A stretch of 64,000 bases of DNA, from positions 41,991-105,990 of the forward strand of contig CAZSNT010000007.1 in assembly GCA_964607765.1 (NCBI GenBank), given 5' to 3'. A program made the position numbers and the translations under genes. Source of the DNA: CAZSNT01 sp964607765 (lineage in GTDB: Bacteria > Verrucomicrobiota > Lentisphaeria > Oligosphaerales > JABHEG01). A model generated the notes under the pieces. It did not search any database. It saw nothing but the letters and a program-made list of their open reading frames with translations, and was not told the origin of the DNA. Every line of letters starts with the position of its first letter. The first letter of the stretch is position 1. Positions 35,083 through 44,712 of the stretch are shown piece by piece.

Positions 35083-37506
35083 TCAGCCCTGGTTACCGGT
35101 GAGGAAATGTCGGAGCTCGCCGACAAGGCGCGACAGGGCCGCCAGACTCTCGCGTGCCTTCGACAGGTCGCCCTCGCTTCCGGCCGTCTCCAGCTGATAC
35201 GCGGCATCGCGAATGGCACGGGCGCTGATGTTTGTCGCGGCCCCCTTGAGAGAGTGGGCTCGGTCTGCGATAAGCGACGCATCGCCCCGTTCCACGGCGT
35301 CGGTGAGCGTGTCGATCTGGCGTGCCGCGTCAACGAGGAACAGGTCGAGGATCTCGGCCATCAGCTCTTCGTCGCCGTCGATGCGTGTCAGCAGCGCTGC
35401 TGTGTCGATAGGGCTTGTCTCGGCACTGACCGGTCGTGCTGCTGCGGCGGATGTATCGGCAATCAGCTCCGGCACGAACTCGGCGAGAACGGAGCGGATT
35501 TCTTCGCGTGCGAGTGGTTTGCCCAGGTACGCGTCCATGCCTGCTTCCAGGCAGCGACGTCTGTCTTCGGGATGCGCGTGCGCCGTCATGGCAATGATAG
35601 GCAGACGTTGCGGGGCGTGTCGTCGGTCACCGGTTGCCGTCCGTTCCTGTTCCCTGATGGCTTCGGTGGCCTCGAATCCGTCCATCTCCGGCATCTGCAC
35701 GTCCATCAACACCAAGCTGTAGCGTTTGGCTTCGACGGCCTCCAGGGCCCTGCGCCCGTTCGCGGCGATGTCTGCGTGCAGCCCCAGTCCCTGCAGAATG
35801 CGCAACGCCACCTTCTGATTGACCGGATTGTCTTCCACGAGCAGGATTCTGGCTGCCTCAGCGTCTGAATCTACCGCGTCCATGCGCGTCCAGAGCGTAT
35901 CGAGGTCGGTGTTGATGACGGAGATCAGGCAGTCGAAGAGCTCGGATCGTCTGATGGGCTTCGGCAGGCACCCCTGGTAGCCGTGCTGCTGCAGATCGGC
36001 AAGGTCCACACTGTCATTCTGCCCCACGAGCATGACGAGCCTGAGTTCGTCCAATGCGCGTTCGGCTCGGATTGACTGCCCCAGCCCTGTCGCTGTTCCC
36101 TCCGGCAGATCGCGGTCGATGACAGCGATGCTGTAGGGATCCGTGGCGGCATCGACCAGGAGTCTGGCCACAGCGGTGTCAGCGTCCGCCGCTTCCTCGT
36201 AGCGCACGCCCCACGCGAGGAGCTTCTCACGGAGGAACCCACGCACTGTTTCGCTATGTTCGACCACGAGAAGCCGACGGTTACGGATATCCGCGGGCAG
36301 AGGCACACGGGTCTCCTCGGCGTCTGTGCGACAGGTGAAGGTCGCGGTGAACAGCACTTCGGTACCCTTCGCTTCTTTGCTGTGCACCCAGATGTCGCCG
36401 TCCATCAACTCGGCCAGCTTCTTGCAGAGCGCCAGGCCAAGGCCTGTTCCGCCGTAGCGTCGTGTGGTTGACCCGTCGATCTGTGAGAAAGGCAGGAACA
36501 GCTCGTCCATGCGGTCTGCAGCAATCCCGACGCCGGAGTCACGGACGCCGAACAGCAGACGGACAGGTCGGGTGTTCCGGCTCTCGGCATCGGCGCCCGC
36601 GTCGGACAGCGTAGGCGTCGGTTGCTCCGGGGCCAGTGAGACGCGCACGACGATTTCGCCGCTGTCCGTGAATTTCACGGCGTTGTCGGTCAGGTTGAGC
36701 AGAACCTGCCGCAGGTGGCTTGCCGGTCCGCGCAGGGCGGAAGGGACGTCGTTGCTGATGAGCAGTGAGAACTGCAGGTGCTTCTCCTCAGCCCTGGCAG
36801 CCGGTTCGGCCATCATGTCTTCCAGGGACGCCGTCAGATCGAAGTCAACCTGTTCGACAGCGCCTGTTCCCTTCTCGGCCCTGGAGAACGCGAGGATGTC
36901 CTCGACCACCGCGAGCAGCAGTTCGGCGCAGTTGGTTACAGTCTGGGCGTACTCGCGCTGCTCGTCGGTCAGTTCCGTGTCGAGCAGGAAGCCGGTCATT
37001 CCGATGATGCCGTTGATCGGTGTTCGGATCTCGTGACTGACATTGGCCAGGAACTGCGTTTTGGCCACATTGGCCGATTCGGCGTCCTCCTTGGCTTTGA
37101 GCAGATCACGTTCGACCTGCTTGCGCGCGGAGATGTCTTCGAGCACCCCGACCATGCGCAGGGGCTTGCCGTCGGCGTCGCGCTGTGTCACCTTTCCGCG
37201 CACGGCGACGTCCACCCACCCCTCTTGCCTGGTCTTGGCGCGATGCTGCACTTCAAACACGGTAGTGCGCCCCTCGAAGTGGTCGTTCAGCGCCTCTACC
37301 ACGCGCGGCTGGTCTTCCTTGTGTACGCTTTGCTCCCAGGCTGCGATCGTCTGCGGCACGTCGTCGGCAGCGTACCCGAGGATTCTCGCCCAGGTGGGAT
37401 CGTACTGAGCCTTGCCCGAGGCGATGTCCCAGTCCCATATGCCCTGCCTGCCGCAGCTGAGGGCGACCTCGAGCACTTCCGGGGTTGACTCAGGATAGGA
37501 GACCAC
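35083..37506 (-). CDS. Cytoplasmic hybrid histidine kinase (PAS-HK-REC-REC-Hpt)
   Basis: 807 residues, no membrane helices. Order: PAS at about 10-125; HisKA with phospho-His in NVSHEIRTPING (His158); HATPase with DNAVKF and GTGLGLALC; a first receiver-like domain (LLVVEHSETV, VIDRDLPEG) in which the acidic pocket is partly replaced; a canonical receiver (LLVEDNPVNQ, LMDVQMPEMDG); and a C-terminal Hpt with AHSLKGAA. It is a complete phosphorelay, with the adjacent receiver/PP2C protein as probable final target. The GTG at 37506 overlaps the end of the upstream kinase gene by 17 bp, suggesting coupling. Confidence 0.9.
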   Translation of the reverse strand: MVSYPESTPEVLEVALSCGRQGIWDWDIASGKAQYDPTWARILGYAADDVPQTIAAWEQSVHKEDQPRVVEALNDHFEGRTTVFEVQHRAKTRQEGWVDVAVRGKVTQRDADGKPLRMVGVLEDISARKQVERDLLKAKEDAESANVAKTQFLANVSHEIRTPINGIIGMTGFLLDTELTDEQREYAQTVTNCAELLLAVVEDILAFSRAEKGTGAVEQVDFDLTASLEDMMAEPAARAEEKHLQFSLLISNDVPSALRGPASHLRQVLLNLTDNAVKFTDSGEIVVRVSLAPEQPTPTLSDAGADAESRNTRPVRLLFGVRDSGVGIAADRMDELFLPFSQIDGSTTRRYGGTGLGLALCKKLAELMDGDIWVHSKEAKGTEVLFTATFTCRTDAEETRVPLPADIRNRRLLVVEHSETVRGFLREKLLAWGVRYEEAADADTAVARLLVDAATDPYSIAVIDRDLPEGTATGLGQSIRAERALDELRLVMLVGQNDSVDLADLQQHGYQGCLPKPIRRSELFDCLISVINTDLDTLWTRMDAVDSDAEAARILLVEDNPVNQKVALRILQGLGLHADIAANGRRALEAVEAKRYSLVLMDVQMPEMDGFEATEAIREQERTATGDRRHAPQRLPIIAMTAHAHPEDRRRCLEAGMDAYLGKPLAREEIRSVLAEFVPELIADTSAAAARPVSAETSPIDTAALLTRIDGDEELMAEILDLFLVDAARQIDTLTDAVERGDASLIADRAHSLKGAATNISARAIRDAAYQLETAGSEGDLSKARESLAALSRLVGELRHFLTGNQG

Positions 37507-39628
37507 AGATCACCTCCCGAAGTTCGTCCAGACTGACCGGTTTGGGCACATAGCCGTCCATGCCGCCGTCCAGCGCCCGCTGCCGGTCCCCTGCGATCGC
37601 ATGTGCGGTCATGGCCACGATTGGGATGTGTGGCTGTGCCGGCGTGGCCGTGCCCGCCTGTGCAGCCTGCTCGCCCTCGGTTGCGGTGTGCGGGCGGGTG
37701 GCACGGCCTTCCGCCTCCAGGGCGCGGATCCGGGCTGTAGCCTGGAAGCCGTCCAACACCGGCATCTGAATGTCCATCAGCACCAGAGAGTACTGGCCCG
37801 TGAGCACAGCGGCTACAGTCTCTTCTCCGGTTGCAGCAACATCAGCCTCGTAGCCCAGCTTCCCAAGGAGTCGGACAGCCACCTTCTGGTTAACCAGGTT
37901 GTCTTCTGCCACCAGGATCCTCGCGCCTTGCCTGGGGGCCGGAGTTGCCATGCCGGGAACGCTCTTTGCGCTCGCCGCCAGCCGCTGGAGCGGCCCCCAG
38001 TTCTCCGCCAGCGCCGTCAAGGTCCGGAGCAGGATGCGATGCTTCCATGGCCGGTTCAGCCGCGTGACCGTGCGGCGTGCGGCGGGCCCGGTCTCGGGCA
38101 GCCGCGAGTTCATGGCGGTGGCGACCACGAAACGCAGGTCTTCGAGCGCCGCATCGTCGTCGGCTTCAGCCAGCAGGAACAGGGCGTCTGCGACGGGTGT
38201 GTCGGTCAGCGCGAACGAGAAGGGCGCCTGTTTTGCGGCAGACTCACGCAGCAGCGCCAGTGCCTGGCCCGGGTTCCGCGCTTCTGCGCAGCCGATACCC
38301 CAGAACGCCAGCTTCTCAGCGATGGCACGCCGCGACTGCGCATCAGCGCTGACGACCAGCACACGCGCTTGCTGCAGCGCCGCAGAGACTTCTCTGTCCG
38401 TTGCCGTGCCTTCGGAAGAGGCCCGGAACGGGAGACAGAAGGAGAACTCGGACCCCTTGCCCACGGTGCTCTCCACACGGATCCGCCCGCCCATCAGCCC
38501 CACGAGCATCTCACAGATTGCGAGCCCCAGTCCAGTACCCCCGAACTTGCGCGTTGTAGACGCGTCGACCTGGGAGAAGGACTTGAACAGACGGTCCATC
38601 CGGTCGCGCGGGATGCCGATGCCGGTGTCCTGCATGGCGAACCGCAGACGGTGTCCCGTCGGCTCCGAGGGCGCCGCCGGCACCGTTGATGCGGTCTCTT
38701 TCACATCCGGGGCCGGCTCAACAGTCAGCACCACGCTGCCTGTCTCCGTGAACTTCAGCGCATTGTCTGCAAGGTTGGCCAGTACTTGCCTGAGCCGGTT
38801 CGGGTCGCCCCGCAGCCACGTGGGCACATCGCGCCCGACCACACACTCGAAGCGTACGCCTTTGCCCTGGGCCCGCAGTTCCATGACATCGGCAATCTGG
38901 TCAAGCACCTCGCGCGGGTCAAAGTCGATGATCTCCAGCTCCAGCTTACCCGCTTCCATCTTCGAGTAATCCAGGATGTCGCTGATGAGTGCAAGCAGCG
39001 AGTTGCCGCAGTTCAGCAGTGTTTCCGCGTTCTCGCGCTGTTCCGGGTCCAGGCGGCTCTCCAGTAGGAATCCTGTCATGCCGATGATCCCGTTGATCGC
39101 CGTGCGGATCTCGTGGCTCATGCCCGCGAGGAACTGACTCTTCGTTGCGTTGGCAAGCTCTGCCGCTGCCTTGGCGTTGATCAGTTCCTGTTCACGCGCC
39201 TGCCTGTCCGGCGCGGGTGCCAGAAGGCCGGCACGTGCCATCTCGCAAGCGAGGAGTTCGGCGATGAGTGCGAAACAGGCTGTCTGCTCCGGCACGAACG
39301 GTGGGGCGGCCCTGCGGAAGGCCAGGAGCACGGCTTGGCTCGGCTCCGCGCTGGGGAGCCAGGCAGCCATGGCGCTCTGGAAGCGCTCGTCCCGGAAAGG
39401 CACGGGCGCCGTGTCCAGTGACTCAACGTCGAGTAGTCGTGGGTTCCCCGGGCTGTCGGCGCCCTGAAGCAGCGGCGAGTCGGCCGGAAGTTCGGCGCGG
39501 GAGACGTTCGTGTTCTCAAGCCCGTGGACCGTGTTGAACGCGAAGGCCTCTTCCGCCTCGGTGCGCACGGCCAGCACACACGCATCGGCGCCGCACGCCT
39601 CCGCTCCCAGTCGTACCAGGAGCGCCAC
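37490..39628 (-). CDS. Cytoplasmic hybrid histidine kinase (GAF-HK-REC-REC)
   Basis: About 712 residues. A GAF-like domain leads into HisKA with GMSHEIRTAINGIIGM, in which the usual Pro of the H box is Ala. HATPase motifs are intact (DNALKF, GTGLGLAIC). A degenerate receiver (VLVVSADAQSRR) precedes a canonical one (LVAEDNLVNQ, LMDIQMPVLDG). No Hpt domain, so it may share that of the next kinase. The start is uncertain: GTG 39628 has GGAG at 6-nt spacing and is chosen; CTG 39679 has GGAGGT upstream; ATG 39820 lacks a ribosome site. A possible promoter (TTGCCT at 39815-39810, 16 bp, TATATT at 39793-39788) favours a start after 39780. Confidence 0.85.
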   Translation of the reverse strand: MALLVRLGAEACGADACVLAVRTEAEEAFAFNTVHGLENTNVSRAELPADSPLLQGADSPGNPRLLDVESLDTAPVPFRDERFQSAMAAWLPSAEPSQAVLLAFRRAAPPFVPEQTACFALIAELLACEMARAGLLAPAPDRQAREQELINAKAAAELANATKSQFLAGMSHEIRTAINGIIGMTGFLLESRLDPEQRENAETLLNCGNSLLALISDILDYSKMEAGKLELEIIDFDPREVLDQIADVMELRAQGKGVRFECVVGRDVPTWLRGDPNRLRQVLANLADNALKFTETGSVVLTVEPAPDVKETASTVPAAPSEPTGHRLRFAMQDTGIGIPRDRMDRLFKSFSQVDASTTRKFGGTGLGLAICEMLVGLMGGRIRVESTVGKGSEFSFCLPFRASSEGTATDREVSAALQQARVLVVSADAQSRRAIAEKLAFWGIGCAEARNPGQALALLRESAAKQAPFSFALTDTPVADALFLLAEADDDAALEDLRFVVATAMNSRLPETGPAARRTVTRLNRPWKHRILLRTLTALAENWGPLQRLAASAKSVPGMATPAPRQGARILVAEDNLVNQKVAVRLLGKLGYEADVAATGEETVAAVLTGQYSLVLMDIQMPVLDGFQATARIRALEAEGRATRPHTATEGEQAAQAGTATPAQPHIPIVAMTAHAIAGDRQRALDGGMDGYVPKPVSLDELREVICGLLS

Positions 39629-39944
39629 GTTCCGCTCCGGGGTATTGCTCGGATTCAGGGTTGAGCACCGGCCTTCCAGGGGATGACCTCCGTTGAACCT
39701 GGGCGCTGCGTCAGACGACCGCGCCGTTGCCCGTCTTCCCGGCGCAGGAGCGACATGCGGCGGACGGCCTCGTGCGAGGGTTATCGAAATATACCCGCGC
39801 GAGCTCAACAGGCAATACATGACGGTCTCACGTGCCTTGAAAACGCGACTTGTGCTTCTATACTTCGATACCACTTGGAGAACTGGTCCGGGCCGCTGCT
39901 CCGGTCTCTGCGGCGCCCGTTGGGAGCCCATTCGAGGATAGCTC

Positions 39945-41378
39945 ATGGCCAACATTGCCGTTGTGACACCGCCCAGCCCGCCTTACTCGGCCATTGACCG
40001 GCAGGCAGCGGGGGGAATGGGGCTGTGGATACCGGTGGAACGGGCGGCGGTCGGGCACTCCGAGTACTCGCAGTATGACCTCAATCTTCTCTCCACCGCC
40101 GGTGTTCTGCTTCAGGCGGGTCACGATGTTTCCTTCTGCGACGGCCAGGCCGAGCGCCTGGCCACGGCGCCGTTCGCCGAGCTGGTGTCGAAGTGTTCCC
40201 CGGACGTTATCCTGGGCATGGTGCAGTTTGTGTCGCTGCAGAGCGACCTGGAGATTTTGGGCGCGGTGAAGCAGCGTTGCCCCGGCGCCGTACTGATTGT
40301 GGTGGGGTCCGTTGCGCGTGTCCTGCGCGACGAGATTCTGGCGTGTCCCACGGTCGACTACCTGGTAGTGGGCGAGCCGGAAGTGGCCACGGGCTGCCTG
40401 GTCGCTGCCCTCGGCAACGGCGAGACGGCTCCGGAGTCCATTCCGGGCGTTGCGTCCATGGCCGACGGTGAATCCGTGGCGGTGGAGCCGGAGCCGATCA
40501 CCGACCTGGCATCTTTGCCGCCGATTCCGTATCACCTGCTGGCCCCCTACCGGTATGTGGACCAGTTCTACTTCCGGCCCGACAAGCTCGGCCTGGCGGT
40601 GACCAGCAGAGGGTGCCCGTTCGGGTGCCGCTACTACTGCCCCTATCCGCTTGCCTACGGCACGAAAGTGAAGTACCGCAACCCGGAGGTGGTGGTTGGG
40701 GAGTTGGAGGTCCTGAACCGTGAGCTCGGCGTGTCCGCGTTCCATTTCAGGGACCAGGTCTTCACGGTCTCTGCCAAGCATGCACGTGCGGTGTGCCAGG
40801 GCATTGTCGACGCCGGGCTGCGCATCCGCTGGCTGTGCGAGACACGGTTTGACCTGATCAAGGACGATGACCTGCTCCGGCTGATGAAAGAGGCGGGATG
40901 TGTGCAGATCCACTTCGGTCTGGAATCGGGCGATCCTGCGTTGCTCGAGGAGATCGGGAAACCGGGCACCACACTGGATCTTGCCGAGAGCGCCATCCGC
41001 CGGGTCAGGGAGCAGCAGATGAGCGTTCACGTGCACCTGATCGTCGGTCTTCCCGGCGAGACGTGGACGACGATTCACAACACGCTCCGATTCCTCCGTC
41101 GCCTGGACCTCGATCATGTGAACCTGAACCGCTGTATCCCTTACCCGGGCACCGAGTTCTACTTCGAGGCGGAGGCGAACAACTGGATTGAGTCACGCGA
41201 CTGGACGCGCTACGGCAACGAGTTCGTTTGCCGCAGCACGCACATGAGCAGCTCGGCCCTGGAATGGGCTTTGAAGTATCTTTGCGTGAACTTCCACCCG
41301 AAAGAGTACATTGGGCGTCGCGACAGGTGGATCATCCGGCCCGTGCTCAATGCGCTGGTCGGGCGTGTGCTGAAGTAG
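39945..41378 (+). CDS. B12-binding-type radical SAM protein with CX3CX3C motif
   Basis: 477 residues. The N-terminal ~200 residues resemble the cobalamin-binding domain of this class (VVTPPSPPYS start, LLSTAGVLLQAGHDV). The cluster motif is CPFGCRYYC (Cys224, Cys228, Cys232), that is CX3CX3C; the usual form is CX3CX2C. The DNA reads TGCCGCTACTACTGC, so one TAC codon looks inserted. Later elements (GLESGDPALLEEIGK, HLIVGLPGET, IPYPGTEF) are normal. Substrate unknown; relatives make or modify lipids, phosphonates and natural products. It stands alone on the plus strand, convergent with metXW. Confidence 0.85.
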   Translation: MANIAVVTPPSPPYSAIDRQAAGGMGLWIPVERAAVGHSEYSQYDLNLLSTAGVLLQAGHDVSFCDGQAERLATAPFAELVSKCSPDVILGMVQFVSLQSDLEILGAVKQRCPGAVLIVVGSVARVLRDEILACPTVDYLVVGEPEVATGCLVAALGNGETAPESIPGVASMADGESVAVEPEPITDLASLPPIPYHLLAPYRYVDQFYFRPDKLGLAVTSRGCPFGCRYYCPYPLAYGTKVKYRNPEVVVGELEVLNRELGVSAFHFRDQVFTVSAKHARAVCQGIVDAGLRIRWLCETRFDLIKDDDLLRLMKEAGCVQIHFGLESGDPALLEEIGKPGTTLDLAESAIRRVREQQMSVHVHLIVGLPGETWTTIHNTLRFLRRLDLDHVNLNRCIPYPGTEFYFEAEANNWIESRDWTRYGNEFVCRSTHMSSSALEWALKYLCVNFHPKEYIGRRDRWIIRPVLNALVGRVLK

Positions 41379-41387
41379 CTCGGGCGC

Positions 41388-43289
41388 TCAGGGCTGCGTT
41401 CTGCTGATCACGAAGATGGCGAGGTCGGCGTTCAGGTTGGGGTCTTCCGTCACTTCGCGATTGGCTTCCGTGTCGAGTGCCACCACGTTGTGGATGGCTA
41501 TGTTCTTCTCCCGGCACAGCTCCTCGAAGTCGACGATGGACAGGAAACGCAGGTTCGGTGTGTTGTACCACTTGTGTCGCAGCACGCCGGGCGCTTCAGG
41601 AGCTCGCCCTTCCTCGGCGAGCATTTCCCTGAGTTTGCGGTAGGCGAAGTTGGGGAAGCTGACGATGCCAACCCGTCCGACACGCAGCATCTCTCCGAGC
41701 ACGCCTTCCACATCGAGCACGGCCTGGAGCGTCTGTGACAGCACGACGACGTCGAACTGTCCGTCACGGAACTGGGGCAGGTGACTGTTCAGGTCCGCAT
41801 GGATGACGTCCTGTCCGTTCCGCACGCAGGCGAGGATCGCGCTCTCATCCAGTTCGACGCCCATGACGTCGGTGTGGCCTCTGAGCTTGAGGCGGCACAT
41901 GAGCCGGCCCTGTCCGCAACCGAGGTCCAGCACGCTGGCGTCCGCAGGGATCAGGTCCAGGATCCACGTGTAGTCGAGCCGGTCCGGCTGGAAGATACTC
42001 ACTGCGCTGTCCGCGCCCTCCGACTCGGCTGAGCCGATGCAGGATTCCAGGTTGCAGCAGCGCGGCTTGATGTGGTTGTCGAGGAACGCACGGATCAGTT
42101 CGCCGTACAAGTGCGCATCGTCTTCGAGCAGGAATGCATCGTGCCCACACGTGCTCGGCACGTTGCAGTAGGTGGCGCGTCGCTCGCCCGCAATCAGCGC
42201 CTTGACCATCTGTCGCGACTGCTGCGCCGGAAAGAGCCAGTCGCTGGTGAAGCTGATGAACAGCCACCGACAGGTGGTGGCCCGGAACGCGTCGGCCAGC
42301 TGCTCGGGCGTGCTGCCCAGGTCGAACAGGTCCATGGCCATTGTCAGCGTGATGTAGCTGTTGGCATCGAAACGTTCGACGAACTTCGCCCCCTGGTAGC
42401 CCAGGTAGGAGCCGACCGAGAACTCCTTCTCGAAGGACGTGGGCACGTCGCGTGGCCGGTATCTGTCCGCCTCGAATTTCTCCTGCATCGCCTCACGCGA
42501 CAGGTACGTGATGTGACCGATCATTCGCGCGATCGCCAGCCCGGTGTCCGGGCCGGCGTTCGTATCATAGTAATCGCCTGCCCGGAAGCTGGCGTCGTGC
42601 AGGATTGCGTTGCGTCCCACAATGTCGAAGGCGAGCGATTGGCTGCTGATCCGCGGCGCGGTTGCCATGGCCACGGCCGCTTTCACGCGGTCGGGGAAGC
42701 GCGTGGCCCAGCACAGCACCTGCTGTCCGCCCATGGATCCGCCCACAACGGCCAGGAGCTGATGGATGCCCAGGAGGTCCAGGAGGCGGCGCTGCACCTC
42801 GACCATGTCCCCGATCGTGATGGCGGGGAAACTGCGGCCGTAGCGCGTGCCGGTCTCCGGATTGCTGCTGCTGGGGCCCGTCGTTCCCCGGCAGCCGCCG
42901 AGGATGTTCGGGCAGACCACGAAGTACTGGTTCGTGTCAATGATCTTCCCGGGCCCCACGGCGAAGTCCCACCAGCCGGCATCGTCTCCGGCATCGTGCC
43001 GGGCCACGTGCGAGTCGCCACTCAGCGCGTGGCAGATGAGCACAGCGTTGCTGCGCTCGGCATTCAGCGTCCCGTAGGTCTCGTAACAAACGTCGACCTC
43101 GGGAAGACGTCCGCCCAGCTCCAGGTCGAACGGACCGAGCGATACGGTCTCAGCATGCGGCAACGGCCGGGCCGACCGCGTGCTGTCACTGCTGTCGAAT
43201 GCGTTCGTGACAGCCTGCCGCTCGACGTTCGACGTCCGGCGTTCGGCGTCTCCTGCCGGACAGCAGGATTCAGCGTTCGGCGTTCCCAT
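41388..43289 (-). CDS. metXW: Homoserine O-acetyltransferase MetX fused to MetW
   Basis: 633 residues. The N-terminal ~400 residues are MetX, an alpha/beta hydrolase with the nucleophile elbow GGSMGGQQ, oxyanion LICHALSGDSH and catalytic SDWLFPAQQ/GHDAFL. From about 430 a MetW-like methyltransferase fold follows (SVLDLGCGQGRLM, DVVVLSQTLQ, FPNFAYRKLR). MetX activates homoserine for sulfhydrylation; MetW is its usual partner, normally a separate gene. The first ~45 residues, before ETVSLGPFDLELGG, come from a 7-bp tandem repeat and look non-functional. ATG 43289 has no good ribosome site. It follows metY by 34 bp. Confidence 0.93.
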   Translation of the reverse strand: MGTPNAESCCPAGDAERRTSNVERQAVTNAFDSSDSTRSARPLPHAETVSLGPFDLELGGRLPEVDVCYETYGTLNAERSNAVLICHALSGDSHVARHDAGDDAGWWDFAVGPGKIIDTNQYFVVCPNILGGCRGTTGPSSSNPETGTRYGRSFPAITIGDMVEVQRRLLDLLGIHQLLAVVGGSMGGQQVLCWATRFPDRVKAAVAMATAPRISSQSLAFDIVGRNAILHDASFRAGDYYDTNAGPDTGLAIARMIGHITYLSREAMQEKFEADRYRPRDVPTSFEKEFSVGSYLGYQGAKFVERFDANSYITLTMAMDLFDLGSTPEQLADAFRATTCRWLFISFTSDWLFPAQQSRQMVKALIAGERRATYCNVPSTCGHDAFLLEDDAHLYGELIRAFLDNHIKPRCCNLESCIGSAESEGADSAVSIFQPDRLDYTWILDLIPADASVLDLGCGQGRLMCRLKLRGHTDVMGVELDESAILACVRNGQDVIHADLNSHLPQFRDGQFDVVVLSQTLQAVLDVEGVLGEMLRVGRVGIVSFPNFAYRKLREMLAEEGRAPEAPGVLRHKWYNTPNLRFLSIVDFEELCREKNIAIHNVVALDTEANREVTEDPNLNADLAIFVISRTQP

Positions 43290-43323
43290 GATGGATGGCG
43301 TCCGTTCGGTGAAACAGCGTTTC

Positions 43324-44625
43324 TCAGCCCTGCGCCGCGCGGAGTGCCTGGTCGAAGTCGGCTTTGATGTCGTCGATGTGTTCCAGACCGACGGCAACTC
43401 GCACAAACTCCGGCGTTACTCCGGCCGCACGCTGCGCGTCTTCGCTCATTTGCTGGTGACTGGTCGAGGCCGGATGCAGTACGAGCGTCTTGGCGTCGCC
43501 CACGTTCGCCAGGTGACTGGCCAGCTGCACCGCGTTGATAAAGGCCTCGCCGGCTTCCCGTCCACCCTTGATGCCGAAGCCCAGCACAGCGCCGAAGCCG
43601 CCGTCCAGGTAGCGCGCCGCTTGTTCGTGGGAGGGGTGGTCCTCGAGTCCGGTGTAGACGACCCACTCGACCAGCTCATGCTCTTGCAGCCATGAGGCGA
43701 GCGCCAGCGCATTCTCGCACTGCTTGCGGATCCGCAGCGGCAGCGTCTCCAGCCCCTGCAGGAACAGGAAGGCGTTGAACGGGCTGGGGCAGGGCCCGAT
43801 GTTACGCATGCCCTGCACGCGTGCCTTGATGATGTACGCGACATTGCCCATTCCGGGGACGTCGCTCAGCGCATCCCAGTAGACCAGACCGTGGTAGCTG
43901 GGATCGGGCGTGGTGAACTCGGGGAAGCGCCCGGACGACCAGTCGAACGTGCCGCCGTCCACGATGACGCCGCCAATCGATGTGCCGTGCCCGCCGATCC
44001 ATTTGGTGCAGGAATGCACCACGATGTCGGCGCCGTGCGCGATGGGGCGGCAGAGCACGGGCGCGAACGTGTTGTCGACAACGACCGGTACACCGGCTGC
44101 GTGCGCGGTGTCCGCAATCGCTGCCAGGTCCAGCACGTCGCCCTTCGGATTGCCGACCGTCTCGAGGTAGACAGCCTTGGTCTCCGCCCGGATCGCCTCG
44201 CCGATCGTCTCCGGTGTCGCGTTGTCGACAAAAGTCACCTCGATGCCCATGCGGGGCAAGGTGTAGCGGAAGCAGGTTTCCGTGCCGCCGTAGAGCGACG
44301 AAGAGGCCACGATGTGGTCCCCCGCACCTGCCAGGTTGTGGATCGCCAGGAAGATGGCGGCCATGCCGCTGGAGGTGAGCAGGGCGCCCGTGCCGCCCTC
44401 GAGGGCCGCAATGCGTTTCTCAACGACATCGGAGGTCGGGTTCATCAGGCGCGTGTATATGTTGCCGAATTCCTTCAAAGCGAACAGATTGGCTGCGTGT
44501 TCGGCGTCCTTGAACACGAAGCTGGTTGTCTGGTAAATCGGTACGGCTCGGGCGCCTGTGGTGGGGTCGGGTGTCTGGCCGGCGTGCAGGGCCAAGGTCT
44601 CCGGATTGATGACTGTGTCTTGCAT
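43324..44625 (-). CDS. metY: O-acetylhomoserine sulfhydrylase
   Basis: 433 residues, PLP-dependent Cys/Met metabolism family. The PLP lysine is in VVHSCTKWIGGHG; YTRLMNPTSDVVEKR and SSSLYGGT are family motifs, and the length above 420 with the VEWVVYTGLEDHPSH region favours MetY over cystathionine synthase. It forms homocysteine directly from O-acetylhomoserine and sulfide. ATG 44625 has AGGAG at 9-nt spacing; an ATG at 44634 abuts the ribosome site. With metXW downstream it completes the direct-sulfhydrylation route to homocysteine, feeding the methyl-cycle genes elsewhere in the window. Confidence 0.94.
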   Translation of the reverse strand: MQDTVINPETLALHAGQTPDPTTGARAVPIYQTTSFVFKDAEHAANLFALKEFGNIYTRLMNPTSDVVEKRIAALEGGTGALLTSSGMAAIFLAIHNLAGAGDHIVASSSLYGGTETCFRYTLPRMGIEVTFVDNATPETIGEAIRAETKAVYLETVGNPKGDVLDLAAIADTAHAAGVPVVVDNTFAPVLCRPIAHGADIVVHSCTKWIGGHGTSIGGVIVDGGTFDWSSGRFPEFTTPDPSYHGLVYWDALSDVPGMGNVAYIIKARVQGMRNIGPCPSPFNAFLFLQGLETLPLRIRKQCENALALASWLQEHELVEWVVYTGLEDHPSHEQAARYLDGGFGAVLGFGIKGGREAGEAFINAVQLASHLANVGDAKTLVLHPASTSHQQMSEDAQRAAGVTPEFVRVAVGLEHIDDIKADFDQALRAAQG

Positions 44626-44712
44626 AGGAAACATCTCCTGTTCGTTCTGTAACTGCCAATGACTGTCGACGTGTGATCTGTTTCGGTGCCCGGGCGGCTC
44701 CCGGTGCGTGTG

